A stretch of DNA of 64,000 bases from assembly GCA_963204745.1 (NCBI GenBank), contig CAUJHF010000017.1:1-64000 (forward strand). Direction: 5' to 3'. Within the stretch, counting starts at the first letter, position 1; each line of letters begins with the position of its first letter. This DNA comes from Pseudomonadota bacterium. Lineage in GTDB: Bacteria > Pseudomonadota > Gammaproteobacteria > Steroidobacterales > GCA-2729495. Both the position numbers and the translations under genes were made by a program. Below, in pieces: positions 17,512 to 26,607 of the stretch. The notes under the pieces are model-generated. The model had not been told where the DNA came from. It saw only the letters and a list, made by a program, of their open reading frames with translations, and ran no database searches.

Positions 17512-17540
17512 TTGTTGCGGCTAGCCCGGTATGGTATAAA
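17512..17540 (+). promoter_or_regulatory. Candidate sigma-70 promoter for rpsB
   Basis: TTGTTG (17512-17517) and TATAAA (17535-17540) with a 17-bp spacer in the map-rpsB divergent region, followed by GCGCGCGCCC, which resembles the GC-rich discriminator of stringently controlled ribosomal promoters. It would give a leader of about 150 bases. Confidence 0.6.
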
Positions 17541-17657
17541 GCGCGCGCCCTAGAGGCAACGAAATCCACACGCGTTCCGACACGTCCGGCGGGGTGCTCT
17601 CCAACCACATCGGGATTCCAGTACAGGGATCCTGCTGCGGGGCCAGGGTTGCCGGAT

Positions 17658-17680
17658 GGGGTTCGCGGAGGTTCGAACCC
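17658..17680 (+). promoter_or_regulatory. Hairpin in the rpsB leader next to the Shine-Dalgarno
   Basis: GGGTTCG (17659-17665) pairs perfectly with CGAACCC (17674-17680) across an 8-base loop, ending just before GAGGAG and the rpsB start. rpsB leaders in gammaproteobacteria are known sites of S2 autoregulation; that this hairpin is such an element is inference. Confidence 0.4.
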
Positions 17681-17698
17681 AAACTGTGAGGAGTTCCC

Positions 17699-18589
17699 AT
17701 GACTGACGTGAGCATGCGCCAGATGCTCGAGGCCGGTGTGCATTTTGGCCACCAGACTCGCTACTGGAATCCGAAGATGGGCCCGTATATTTTCGGCGCC
17801 CGCAACAATATCCACATCATCAATCTCGAACATACGGTACCGATGTTCCACAAGGCGGCGAACTTCATCAGTTCGCTTGCAGCGAATGGTGGCAAGGTAC
17901 TGTTTGTCGGCACCAAGCGTTCGGCCAGCGAATCAGTAAAGGCACAGGCAACCCGCTGCGGTATGCCCCATGTCAGCCACCGGTGGCTGGGCGGCACGCT
18001 GACCAACTTCAAGACGATCAAGCAGTCGATCAAGCGCCTCGAGGAACTCGACGCGATGGAAGAGGACGGCACCTTCACGCGTCTGACCAAGAAAGAGGTT
18101 CTTGATCGTCGGCGTGAGCGTGAAAAGCTCGAGCGCAGCTTGGGTGGCGTGAAAAGCATGGCGTCACTGCCGGATGCAATTTTCGTGATCGATGTCGGTC
18201 ATGAAAAGATTGCGGTGCATGAGGCCAACAAACTGGGCATTCCTGTCGTTGGTATTGTCGATACCAATTCGTCGCCCGATGGCGTCCAGTACATGGTGCC
18301 TGGTAACGATGACGCAATGCGCGCCGCCGAACTCTATTCAATTGCGATTGCAGACGCGGTAATTGCCGGCCAGTCGGCCATTCCGGCCCTGCCGGTCGGT
18401 GAAGATGATTTTGTCGAACTCGGTGCCGACGGGCGCCCCCGGGCAAACCCCGATGGCAAGCGGGCCAGTGCGGCCAGGCGGCCGGCACGTAAAGCGGCCG
18501 CAGCGCCAGGCCCGGCTGCAAAGGCCGAGCCGGAAGCAGCGGCAGTCGATGCTGCATCGCCGGGCGATCAGACCGAAGCAGAGGCCTGA
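17699..18589 (+). CDS. rpsB: 30S ribosomal protein S2, with long C-terminal tail
   Basis: Small-subunit protein needed to bind S1. The conserved core is clear: [19 protein letters not shown] at the N-terminus, [14 protein letters not shown] and DTNSSPDGV further on. The core ends near residue 235, like the E. coli protein (241 residues), but the frame continues for about 55 residues rich in Ala, Pro, Lys, Arg and then acidic residues, with no fold expected. GAGGAG lies just upstream of the ATG. tsf follows after a hairpin-rich gap. Confidence 0.97.
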   Translation: MTDVSMRQMLEAGVHFGHQTRYWNPKMGPYIFGARNNIHIINLEHTVPMFHKAANFISSLAANGGKVLFVGTKRSASESVKAQATRCGMPHVSHRWLGGTLTNFKTIKQSIKRLEELDAMEEDGTFTRLTKKEVLDRRREREKLERSLGGVKSMASLPDAIFVIDVGHEKIAVHEANKLGIPVVGIVDTNSSPDGVQYMVPGNDDAMRAAELYSIAIADAVIAGQSAIPALPVGEDDFVELGADGRPRANPDGKRASAARRPARKAAAAPGPAAKAEPEAAAVDAASPGDQTEAEA

Positions 18590-18613
18590 TTCCATAGGTC
18601 TGCCTGCTCCATG

Positions 18614-18643
18614 CCGGGCTGCTTGTGCAGCCCGGATGTTTTT
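18614..18643 (+). terminator. Intrinsic terminator or attenuator between rpsB and tsf
   Basis: Perfect 9-bp stem CCGGGCTGC / GCAGCCCGG with a TTGT loop, followed by ATGTTTTT. It lies 25 bases after the rpsB stop and about 70 bases before tsf, so it probably ends part of the rpsB transcripts and lowers EF-Ts expression relative to S2. Confidence 0.75.
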
Positions 18644-18689
18644 CCGGTGCCGTACGGGCACCGGCCAGGCCCCGTGTGCTGCAGGGGCC
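18644..18689 (+). promoter_or_regulatory. Two further hairpins in the tsf leader
   Basis: Directly after the rpsB terminator come CCGGTGCC / GGCACCGG (18644-18651 and 18657-18664, 8-bp stem, 5-base loop) and GGCCCC / GGGGCC (18668-18673 and 18684-18689, 6-bp stem). The three stems in tandem fill almost the whole rpsB-tsf gap. Confidence 0.5.
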
Positions 18690-18715
18690 GCTGTTTATGA
18701 ATCTGGAGAGTCGTG

Positions 18716-19594
18716 ATGACGATTGCCGCAAGTCTCGTCAAGGAACTGCGTGAGCGCACTGGCGCCGGCATGATGGAATGCAAGAAGGCGTTGATAGACG
18801 CCGATGGTGCGATCGACGCGGCGCAAGAACTTCTGCGTACCCGCGGACAGGCAAAAGCCGACAAGAAGGCCGGGCGGATCGCTGCCGAAGGGCAGATCAT
18901 GATGGCAGTCAGCCCCGGTGGCGATGTGACCGCCATCATGGAGGTCAATTGCGAAACGGATTTCGTTGCCAAGGACGATAACTTTCAGCGCTTTGCTCAG
19001 GCGGCCGTTGAGGTGGCAGCTGCACAGCAGCCCGGGACGGTCGATGAACTGATGGCACTCGCTGCTGCTGACGGGCGGACGCTCGAGGAAGCCCGACGGG
19101 ACCTGGTTGCCAAGATCGGTGAAAACATCGGTGTGCGCCGCATTGACTATGTCCGGCCGGCCGGACAGCTGGGTACCTATTTTCACGGTACGCGGATCGG
19201 TGTGCTTGTCGATGTGGTTGGCGGCGATGCGGATCTCGGCAAGGATCTGGCGATGCATATCGCTGCGAGCAGCCCGCGTTTCCTGTCAGCTGACGATGTG
19301 CCTGAGGAGATTCGCGCCAACGAGCGCCGGATCCTCTCGGAGCAGGCCCAGGGTGAGGGCAAGCCGCCCGAGATCGTTGCCAAGATGGTTGAGGGGCGGT
19401 TGCGCAAGTATCTGAATGAAATCGTCCTGCTGGGCCAATCCTTCGTCAAGGATCCGGATGTTTCCATCGAAAAACTGCTCAAGCAGCGTGGCGCCACGGT
19501 AAAGAGCTTTGTGCGTCTTGAGGTGGGTGAGGGGATCGAAAAGAAGTCCGAAAACATCGCTGAAGCGGTCGCTGCCATGCATTCGGGGGGCTGA
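18716..19594 (+). CDS. tsf: Elongation factor Ts
   Basis: Guanine nucleotide exchange factor for EF-Tu. The N-terminal UBA-like domain has VKELRERTGAGMMECKKAL; the EF-Tu-contacting TDFV motif is in NCETDFVAKDDNF (~residues 81-93). 292 residues is normal. I take the ATG at 18716 because GGAGAG is spaced five bases ahead; the GTG at 18713 is one codon earlier. Confidence 0.96.
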   Translation: MTIAASLVKELRERTGAGMMECKKALIDADGAIDAAQELLRTRGQAKADKKAGRIAAEGQIMMAVSPGGDVTAIMEVNCETDFVAKDDNFQRFAQAAVEVAAAQQPGTVDELMALAAADGRTLEEARRDLVAKIGENIGVRRIDYVRPAGQLGTYFHGTRIGVLVDVVGGDADLGKDLAMHIAASSPRFLSADDVPEEIRANERRILSEQAQGEGKPPEIVAKMVEGRLRKYLNEIVLLGQSFVKDPDVSIEKLLKQRGATVKSFVRLEVGEGIEKKSENIAEAVAAMHSGG

Positions 19595-19744
19595 GTTACT
19601 TCATGATCGGGCGATCGCATTGCCGGTCAGCTGTGCGGTACGTCGCAAGCCTGTCCTGCTGTTAACATCGCAGGGCAGCAAATCCGGTAGAATCCATCGG
19701 GTTTTGCACCAGCCAATCAATTGACATCGCACGGTTCTGATCGC

Positions 19745-20467
19745 ATGAATGAGACTCGTCTGCTCTACCGGCGCATCCTGCTGAAACTCAGCGGCGAGGT
19801 ACTCATGGGCGGTGGGGACTACGGCATTGATCCCGCTGTGCTTGGCCGTGTGGCAGCCGAGCTGAAAGAGGTTGTCGCCCTCGGGGTGCAGCTGGGCGTC
19901 GTTATCGGTGGCGGCAATATTTTTCGCGGCGCGGGCCTGGCCCGTGCAGGCATGGACCGGGTTACCGGTGACCATATGGGGATGCTCGCGACAGTCATCA
20001 ATTCACTTGCATTGCAGGACGCCCTTGAGCGTATTGGTACGCATGTCCGGGTGATGTCGGCGTTGCAGATTCACGAAGTCTGCGAAGACTACATCCGGCG
20101 CCGTGCAATCCGTCACCTGGAAAAAGGACGGGTCACGATATTTGCAGCAGGTACAGGCAACCCGTTTTTCACGACCGACAGCGCTGCGGCATTGCGTGCC
20201 ATCGAGATCGATGCCGATGTGCTGGTCAAGGGCACCAAGGTCGATGGAGTTTATACGGCCGATCCGGTCAAGGACCCCAAGGCGGTGCGCTACGACCGGC
20301 TGAGCTTTGACCGGGTGATCAACGACAAGCTCAACGTCATGGATACCACGGCAATTGTCATGTGCCGCGAGAACCATGTACCGATCCGCGTCTTCAATCT
20401 GAACGGAGCCGGAGAACTGGTGCGTCTCGCTCGCGGCGAGAATGTCGGTACTCTGATTACAGAGTAA
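19745..20467 (+). CDS. pyrH: UMP kinase
   Basis: Phosphorylates UMP to UDP; a hexameric amino-acid-kinase-fold enzyme unlike eukaryotic UMP/CMP kinases. KLSGEVLMG holds the phosphate-binding Lys; GGGNIFRG, the GDHMGML segment and [13 protein letters not shown] are family signatures. I prefer the ATG at 19745 (240 residues, matching the family) to the TTG eight codons upstream. It is followed by frr 24 bases later. Confidence 0.95.
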   Translation: MNETRLLYRRILLKLSGEVLMGGGDYGIDPAVLGRVAAELKEVVALGVQLGVVIGGGNIFRGAGLARAGMDRVTGDHMGMLATVINSLALQDALERIGTHVRVMSALQIHEVCEDYIRRRAIRHLEKGRVTIFAAGTGNPFFTTDSAAALRAIEIDADVLVKGTKVDGVYTADPVKDPKAVRYDRLSFDRVINDKLNVMDTTAIVMCRENHVPIRVFNLNGAGELVRLARGENVGTLITE

Positions 20468-20491
20468 ATCGTGTAGTCCGGAGGTTATGTC

Positions 20492-21049
20492 GTGATCGAT
20501 GAGATCAGAAAGGATGCTGATCAGCGCATGGCCAAATGCGTTGTGGCAATGTCGCAGGGCCTGCGAAAGCTCCGCACCGGCCGTGCACACCCGAGCCTGC
20601 TCGAACATCTGACGGTCGATTACTACGGGACCAGTGTTCCGCTGACGCAGACCGCGAACGTCGCTATCGAGGATTCCCGCACGCTTACGGTGACGCCCTG
20701 GGAAAAATCGATGGTGGCAGTGATAGAAAAAGCCATCATGAGTGCCAATCTCGGCCTGACGCCACGCAGTGCCGGCATGGTGATCCGCGTGCCGTTGCCG
20801 GTGCTTACCGAGGAACGGCGACGGGATCTTGCGAAGCTGGTTCGCCAGGAAGCCGAGCAGGGCCGGGTTGCCATACGCAACGTCAGGCGTGATGCCATCA
20901 ACGACATCAAGGAACTGCTGAAAGACAAGCTGATCAACGAGGACCAGGAGCATCAGGGCGAGGCGATGATCCAGGAGATCACCGACCAGCATGTCGCGGA
21001 GATCGAGAAGATCTCTGAGGACAAACAGAAGGAAATCATGGAGTTTTGA
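20492..21049 (+). CDS. frr: Ribosome recycling factor
   Basis: Splits post-termination ribosomes together with EF-G. 185 residues, the standard length. LRTGRAHPSLLEHLTVDYYGT in the first helix and loop, PLTQTANV, and RVPLPVLTEERRRDL are RRF hallmarks. The start is GTG with GGAGG upstream. It keeps its universal place between pyrH and uppS. Confidence 0.96.
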   Translation: MIDEIRKDADQRMAKCVVAMSQGLRKLRTGRAHPSLLEHLTVDYYGTSVPLTQTANVAIEDSRTLTVTPWEKSMVAVIEKAIMSANLGLTPRSAGMVIRVPLPVLTEERRRDLAKLVRQEAEQGRVAIRNVRRDAINDIKELLKDKLINEDQEHQGEAMIQEITDQHVAEIEKISEDKQKEIMEF

Positions 21050-21084
21050 GTGTTATGGAACTCCTGAGACAGATCTGATCGTAG

Positions 21085-21834
21085 ATGACCAGCAGCAACA
21101 AATTCCAGTCTTTACTGCCTGCCCATGTGGCCATGATCATGGACGGGAACGGGCGCTGGGCCACTGCACATGGACGCCCCCGTCACGCTGGCCACCGTGC
21201 CGGCGTCAAGGCCGCGCGCGCCGTGATCGAGGCTTGTGCGGCCCAGGATGTAAAGGTGCTGACGCTTTTTGCGTTCAGCAGCGAGAACTGGAAGCGGCCG
21301 CCGGGCGAGGTCGATGCGCTGATGCGCCTGTTCGTCGAGGTGCTGCAGCGCGAGGTCGATGCCCTGCATGAAAATGGCATACAGCTGCGCTTCATTGGTG
21401 CACGCGACAGCCTGCCGACGATCCTGCGAAAACGCATGGCCGATGCTGAGGCTCGTACCGCGGCGAACGCGCGTATGACGCTCGTGCTGGCGGTTGCGTA
21501 TGGTGGCCAGTGGGATATGGTTCAGGCCGTGCGGCGGATCGGTCAGAAGCTGAGATCCGGTGATCTGGACCCTGCTGATATCGACGAGTCACTGATCGAC
21601 CGCCATCGCGCCCTGGCGGGTTTGCCGGCTCCTGATCTGCTGATCCGTACCGGTGGCGAGCGGCGAATTTCCAATTTTCTGCTGTGGGATCTGGCTTATA
21701 CCGAGCTGCATTTCACGGATACCCTCTGGCCGGATTTCAATGCAGAGGAACTGGTGGCGGTACTGGACGCATTCAGCCACAGACAGAGGCGCTTTGGTGG
21801 TGTCACCGGGCAGCTTGAGGCCATCGGCGATTGA
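21085..21834 (+). CDS. uppS: Undecaprenyl diphosphate synthase (cis-prenyltransferase)
   Basis: Condenses eight isopentenyl diphosphates onto farnesyl diphosphate to make the C55 carrier for peptidoglycan and O-antigen. HVAMIMDGNGRWA (~residues 12-24) carries the catalytic Asp; FAFSSENWKRP and RTGGERRISNFLLW bind the allylic and isoprenyl diphosphates. 249 residues. The presence of this IPP consumer contrasts with the lack of dxr and ispD/ispF in their usual places. Confidence 0.95.
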   Translation: MTSSNKFQSLLPAHVAMIMDGNGRWATAHGRPRHAGHRAGVKAARAVIEACAAQDVKVLTLFAFSSENWKRPPGEVDALMRLFVEVLQREVDALHENGIQLRFIGARDSLPTILRKRMADAEARTAANARMTLVLAVAYGGQWDMVQAVRRIGQKLRSGDLDPADIDESLIDRHRALAGLPAPDLLIRTGGERRISNFLLWDLAYTELHFTDTLWPDFNAEELVAVLDAFSHRQRRFGGVTGQLEAIGD

Positions 21835-21879
21835 GCACTGCCGCGGGGAGCTACACCCGGATCCGGTCGCGGTATCCCT

Positions 21880-22692
21880 GTGACTGAGCTGGTACAGCGG
21901 ATACTTACCGCAGCGGTGATGGTCGCGGTTCTGCTGACTATTCTCTTTTTCGCTCCCGGCGGTGTAGCGACAGGGGTGGCCGCGTTGCTGATGCTGCTGG
22001 CCGCCCGCGAATGGTCAGTATTTCTCGGCGCAGTTCCTCCGCTGGTGCGGTACGGCTGGCTGTTGCTGTTGGCCGGCGCCTATGCTGCGGTCTATTTCCT
22101 CGTTCCCGGCCAGCTCGACCTGTCGCTCGTGCTATGGGCAGCGCTCGCCTGGTGGCTAACCGCGCTCTTCTGGGTTCTGCGCTACCCGGTGCCGATCCCG
22201 CCATTTGCTGCCGGGGTGGCCGGCATCTTCGTGCTGGTTCCGGCCTGGATCAGCCTGGTGAGCATCCTGGAGGTGGCAGGGCAGGGATCGGCGCTGTTGC
22301 TGCTGGCTCTGGCGATAATCTGGGCTGCGGATATCGGCGCGTACTTTGCCGGGCATCGCTGGGGACGTCTGAAGCTGGCGCCGCGCGTCAGTCCCGGCAA
22401 GACACTCGAAGGCGTTGGTGGCGGCCTGGTCAGTGCGGTAATTGTTGCAGGTCTGGGTGGCAGCCTGCTTGGCTTGCCACTGGCGGCCATGCTGCCGCTC
22501 GGTCTGTGCATGGCAGCGATATCCGTTCTCGGTGACCTGACCGAGAGCATGTTCAAACGCAGTGTCGGCATCAAGGACAGTGGCCGGCTGTTTCCGGGGC
22601 ATGGCGGCGTACTCGACCGGATCGACAGCATCACGGCAGCGACCCCATTGTTTGCGCTTGCGCTGCAGTGGATGGGACGGATCCCTGCCTGA
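21880..22692 (+). CDS. cdsA: Phosphatidate cytidylyltransferase (CDP-diglyceride synthase)
   Basis: Makes CDP-diacylglycerol from phosphatidate and CTP in the inner membrane. 270 residues, seven or eight hydrophobic segments, and the C-terminal signature KRSVGIKDSGRLFPGHGGVL followed by DRIDS. The start is GTG. Only 18 bases separate it from rseP; the dxr gene usually found between them is absent. Confidence 0.94.
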   Translation: MTELVQRILTAAVMVAVLLTILFFAPGGVATGVAALLMLLAAREWSVFLGAVPPLVRYGWLLLLAGAYAAVYFLVPGQLDLSLVLWAALAWWLTALFWVLRYPVPIPPFAAGVAGIFVLVPAWISLVSILEVAGQGSALLLLALAIIWAADIGAYFAGHRWGRLKLAPRVSPGKTLEGVGGGLVSAVIVAGLGGSLLGLPLAAMLPLGLCMAAISVLGDLTESMFKRSVGIKDSGRLFPGHGGVLDRIDSITAATPLFALALQWMGRIPA

Positions 22693-22710
22693 TGTCTTAG
22701 TATTGACGCC

Positions 22711-24090
22711 ATGCCAACCATTCTCAATTCCCTGCTCGCCTTCATTGCCGCCATCGCGTTGCTGGTAGCTGTACACGAATTCGGGCATTACGCTGTTGCC
22801 CGCCTGTTTGGTGTGAAGGTTCTGCGTTACTCCATCGGCTTCGGACAGGTGCTCTGGTCCCGTCGTGCCGGTGCCGACCAGACTGAATACTGCCTGTCGG
22901 CGATACCGCTTGGCGGCTATGTGAAACTGCTCGATGAACGGGATTGTGCGGTGAGCTTTGCCGAACGCGGGCGTGCGTTTAACCGGCAACCGGGATCGGT
23001 GCGCATGGCTGTTCTGTTTGCCGGGCCGGCATTTAATCTGGTTTTTGCCGTGCTCGCGTACACGCTGATGTTCATGAACGGCGTGCCGGGCATCAAGCCG
23101 GTGATCGGTGCCGTCGATGCCGGATCGGTGGCCGCGCGCGCCGGGTTGCGCGAAGGCGATACCATTGTTGCGGTCGGTACGCAGCGTGTGCTGACCTGGG
23201 AGTCAGCCACGTTGGGTATGCTGGATGAACTGCTGGCCAACGGACCGATTCGTCTCGATGTGAGCGAGAAGATTCGTGACCGGTCGCCGGCAGTGCGGCA
23301 GGTGGTGCTGCAGACCGCCGGCCTTGAGTCCGAGTTGACGGAGCCGGGGCAGCTGTTTGTGAAGCTGGGCTTCAAGCCCTGGCGCCCCGTCCCGGATGCG
23401 GTTATCGGCGAGCTGGTTGCGGGTGGCCCGGCCGAGCGTGCCGGTATGCAGTCCGGTGACCGGGTGCTGGCGGTCGATGGCATCGCTGTGGACAACTGGG
23501 CTGAATGGGTGGAGATGATACGTGCCCGCCCCGGGCAGCGTATCGAGGTCGAACTGCAGAGGGCCGAGGAAGAGCTGGATCTCGCGGTCGATGTGGAAGC
23601 GGTGGACAGCGATGCTGGTTCGATTGGCCGCATCGGTGCCGCAGTTCTGTTGTCACCCGGCGAATTTGACAGCATGCGCGCTGAGGAGCGTTATGCGCCC
23701 CTTGAGGCACTGCAACGTGCCACCGTCAGAACCTGGGAGATGAGCGCGCTGACGCTGCGCATGATCTGGCGGATGCTGGTTGGTGATGTTTCAGTCAAGA
23801 ATATCAGCGGCCCGATCAATATCGCGCAATATGCAGGCTATAGTGCGAGCATCGGGATTTCGGCATTTCTGGGTTTTCTTGCGGTGGTCAGTATCAGTCT
23901 CGGCGTACTCAACCTGCTTCCTGTGCCGATGCTCGATGGTGGTCAAATCGTTTACACGCTGGCCGAGCAGCTGAAGGGCAGCCCCTTGTCGGAACGTGCG
24001 CAGATGATCGGGCAGCAGGTGGGCATCGGTCTGCTGCTGCTGCTGATGAGCTTCGCTTTTTATAACGATATTTCCAGATTGCTCGGCTGA
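22711..24090 (+). CDS. rseP: Site-2 zinc metalloprotease RseP
   Basis: Intramembrane protease that cuts the anti-sigma factor RseA after its first cleavage. HEFGH at residues ~22-26 is the zinc site in the first membrane helix, LNLLPVPMLDGGQ in a C-terminal helix gives the third ligand. Two periplasmic PDZ domains lie between (~115-205 and ~225-300). 459 residues is normal. Its likely substrate, RseA, is encoded near the right end of this window. Confidence 0.94.
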   Translation: MPTILNSLLAFIAAIALLVAVHEFGHYAVARLFGVKVLRYSIGFGQVLWSRRAGADQTEYCLSAIPLGGYVKLLDERDCAVSFAERGRAFNRQPGSVRMAVLFAGPAFNLVFAVLAYTLMFMNGVPGIKPVIGAVDAGSVAARAGLREGDTIVAVGTQRVLTWESATLGMLDELLANGPIRLDVSEKIRDRSPAVRQVVLQTAGLESELTEPGQLFVKLGFKPWRPVPDAVIGELVAGGPAERAGMQSGDRVLAVDGIAVDNWAEWVEMIRARPGQRIEVELQRAEEELDLAVDVEAVDSDAGSIGRIGAAVLLSPGEFDSMRAEERYAPLEALQRATVRTWEMSALTLRMIWRMLVGDVSVKNISGPINIAQYAGYSASIGISAFLGFLAVVSISLGVLNLLPVPMLDGGQIVYTLAEQLKGSPLSERAQMIGQQVGIGLLLLLMSFAFYNDISRLLG

Positions 24091-24097
24091 GTCAGTG

Positions 24098-26515
24098 ATG
24101 GGTCTGTTTTCGCCGGGTTATCGATTTGCGCGCCTGCTGTTTGCGCCGGCTTTGCTGCTGCTGGCGATGGTCGCGCACAGCCAGGTTGCGGTCCCTGATG
24201 CCGATGACCTGGTGGTGCGCAATATCCGCGTCGAAGGCTTGCAGCGGATTGCAGAAGGTACGGTATTCAACTACCTGCCGGTAAACATCGGTGACCGTAT
24301 CGATCAGGGCCGTATCCAGGAAGCCATCCGGGCGGTCTATGGCACCGGTTTTTTTCGCGATGTCGAGATACGCTGGGACGGCGGAAACCTGATCATCGCC
24401 GTATCGGAGCGCCCGTCGATTGCAAGTTTCTCAATCACCGGCAACAAGGACATCAAGACTGAAGATCTGCAGGAGCCGCTGGCCAGGATCGGTCTCAAGC
24501 AGGGCCGTATCTTCAACCAGTCCGTGCTGGATGAGGTCGAGCAGTCGCTGACCGACCAGTACTTCAGTCGTGGCAAATATGCGGCAAAAGTAACGGCGAC
24601 CGTCGAGACGCTGCCGGACAACAAGGTCGCGATCGCCATTGCGATCAAGGAAGGCGACCGCGCCCGGATCCGGCAAATCAATCTGGTCGGCAACCGCAGC
24701 TTCAGCGACGAGGAGATTCTGGAGCGCTTCGAGCTGAAGACACCGACCTGGCTGTCATTCATCCGGCAGGACGACCGTTATTCGCGCGAAGCGCTGTCGG
24801 GTGATCTGGAAACCCTGCGCTCCTTCTATATGGACAGGGGCTTTGCCGATTTCAATATCGAGTCGACACAGGTGGCAATTTCTCCTGACAAGCGGGACAT
24901 ATTCGTTACGATCAATCTGCTCGAAGGCGACCGTTACAGGATCAGCGATGTACGTCTCGCCGGGGATCTGGTGCTGTCGGAGGCGCAGCTCAATCCGTTT
25001 GTGCGGGTCAAGCCCGGACAGGGCTATTCGCAGCAGCTGATTACGCAGAGCGCAGACATGATCCGCTTGCGGCTGAGTGAGGAGGGCTACGCTTTCGCGA
25101 GTGTCGATCCGGTACCGGAGCTTGACCGGGAGGCGAAGACCGTCGCGATCACGCTCTACGTCGAGTCAAAAAACCGCGTCTACGTGCGGCGTATCAATTT
25201 CAACGGCACATCCTCCATAAACGACGAGGTATTGCGGCGCGAGGTGCGGCAGCTTGAGGACGGCTATCTGTCGAACAGCCGGCTGGAGCGTTCGAAGATC
25301 CGTCTGCAGCGTTTGCCCTACATCGAAAAGGTGGAGGAAACCACCAACCCGGTGCCAGGCACGCCGGATCTCGTTGACCTGGATTTCGACATCAAAGAGG
25401 GCCTCCCGGGGCAGTTCGGCGGCGGTGTCGGCTACTCGCAGTCGCAGAAGCTGATATTCAACGGGAACTTCGTGCACACCAATTTCATGGGCAGCGGCAA
25501 CCGCGTTCAGGCCGATATCAACACGGGTCAGTACCGCACTGTCTACGGCGTTTCCTATACGGATCCCTACACGACGATCAATGAAGTCAGCCGTACGATC
25601 AGCCTCGCCTATCGTGATATCACGCAGTTCACCTCGGATGCGTCCGACTTTTCGACCAAGACCCTGTCCGTATCTGCCGAGTACAGTTATCCGGTCACTG
25701 AGTACCAGCGGCTCATCTTCGGCGGCACGCTGCAGAGCTCCGAGCTGCTCAGCGACAGTTTCCAGACCGAACAGGCTCAGCAGTGGGTGCGCAATAACGG
25801 TGACAGTTCGACTGATATCGTGCCCGGCGGTGCGATATACACAACCAAGTTCGATACCGTCGAGCTGCTGGCGGGCTGGATCTATGACACCCGCAATCGC
25901 GGCTTGTTTGCAGACCGTGGTGCCCGGCATCGGCTGACCGCCAACGTTACGATTCCGGGCAGCGATGTCGAGTACTACACGCTCAACTACAACTTCCAGA
26001 AATACCTGCCGGTGAACCGCTGGGCAACCTTCCTGTTCAGCCTCGACCTCGGTTATGGTGCGGCGCTCGGTGATACGACTTCACTGCCGCCATACAGAAA
26101 TTACTTTGCCGGTGGCCCCGATACGGTGCGCGGTTATCGTGAAAACGACCTGGGACCCAAGGATACATTCGGTAATCCCTATGGTGGCGACCTGCTGACG
26201 GCGGGCCAGGTGGAGCTGCTGTTGCCGATTCCGGAGAAGTGGGAGGCCAAGTCGCGATTTACCCTGTTTTTCGACATGGGTAACGTCTTTTCGGTTGGAG
26301 ATGTCCGGTTTTACGACAAGCAGCTTCAGCCGATCGACTATGATTTCGATGTGAGCAACCTTAAGCGGTCTTATGGCATCTCGGCGCAATGGCTGGCGCC
26401 GCTTGGACTGTTCCGTTTCAGTTATGCTTTCCCCCTGGACGCGGACGACAGTACCAGCCTTTTGTGGGGCGATGACACCGAGCGATTCCAGTTCTCGATC
26501 GGTGGCGCGTTCTAG
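24098..26515 (+). CDS. bamA: Outer membrane protein assembly factor BamA
   Basis: Central beta-barrel of the BAM complex that folds proteins into the outer membrane. A signal peptide ends about residue 28 (MVAHSQ), followed by five POTRA domains (~35-425) and a 16-strand barrel. The conserved lid-loop motif appears as VRGYREN, and the C-terminus ends in Phe (FSIGGAF) as expected for barrel proteins. 805 residues. The ATG at 24098 follows a GTG at 24095; either could be used. It is eight bases downstream of rseP. Confidence 0.95.
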   Translation: MGLFSPGYRFARLLFAPALLLLAMVAHSQVAVPDADDLVVRNIRVEGLQRIAEGTVFNYLPVNIGDRIDQGRIQEAIRAVYGTGFFRDVEIRWDGGNLIIAVSERPSIASFSITGNKDIKTEDLQEPLARIGLKQGRIFNQSVLDEVEQSLTDQYFSRGKYAAKVTATVETLPDNKVAIAIAIKEGDRARIRQINLVGNRSFSDEEILERFELKTPTWLSFIRQDDRYSREALSGDLETLRSFYMDRGFADFNIESTQVAISPDKRDIFVTINLLEGDRYRISDVRLAGDLVLSEAQLNPFVRVKPGQGYSQQLITQSADMIRLRLSEEGYAFASVDPVPELDREAKTVAITLYVESKNRVYVRRINFNGTSSINDEVLRREVRQLEDGYLSNSRLERSKIRLQRLPYIEKVEETTNPVPGTPDLVDLDFDIKEGLPGQFGGGVGYSQSQKLIFNGNFVHTNFMGSGNRVQADINTGQYRTVYGVSYTDPYTTINEVSRTISLAYRDITQFTSDASDFSTKTLSVSAEYSYPVTEYQRLIFGGTLQSSELLSDSFQTEQAQQWVRNNGDSSTDIVPGGAIYTTKFDTVELLAGWIYDTRNRGLFADRGARHRLTANVTIPGSDVEYYTLNYNFQKYLPVNRWATFLFSLDLGYGAALGDTTSLPPYRNYFAGGPDTVRGYRENDLGPKDTFGNPYGGDLLTAGQVELLLPIPEKWEAKSRFTLFFDMGNVFSVGDVRFYDKQLQPIDYDFDVSNLKRSYGISAQWLAPLGLFRFSYAFPLDADDSTSLLWGDDTERFQFSIGGAF

Positions 26516-26607
26516 ATCCGGGCATCCCGGGAACGACTTCGGGTGCAGGATCCGGTATGGCGGCGGTTGCTGCCGGAACTTTAACTTTTTTCAAACAGGG
26601 AATTACG

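Noticed and set aside
17670..17679. GGTTCGAACC resembling a tRNA T arm before rpsB
   Set aside because: No cloverleaf can be built around it; it is part of the rpsB leader hairpin.
19721..19744. TTGACA before pyrH as a -35 box, and TTG 19721 as pyrH start
   Set aside because: Only 24 bases separate it from the ATG, so a -10 would fall inside the gene; the longer N-terminus does not match the family.
26574..26592. GGAACTT close upstream of skp as a sigma-E -35 element
   Set aside because: No TCTNA-like -10 at 16-17 bp; the spacing to the skp ATG leaves no room for one.
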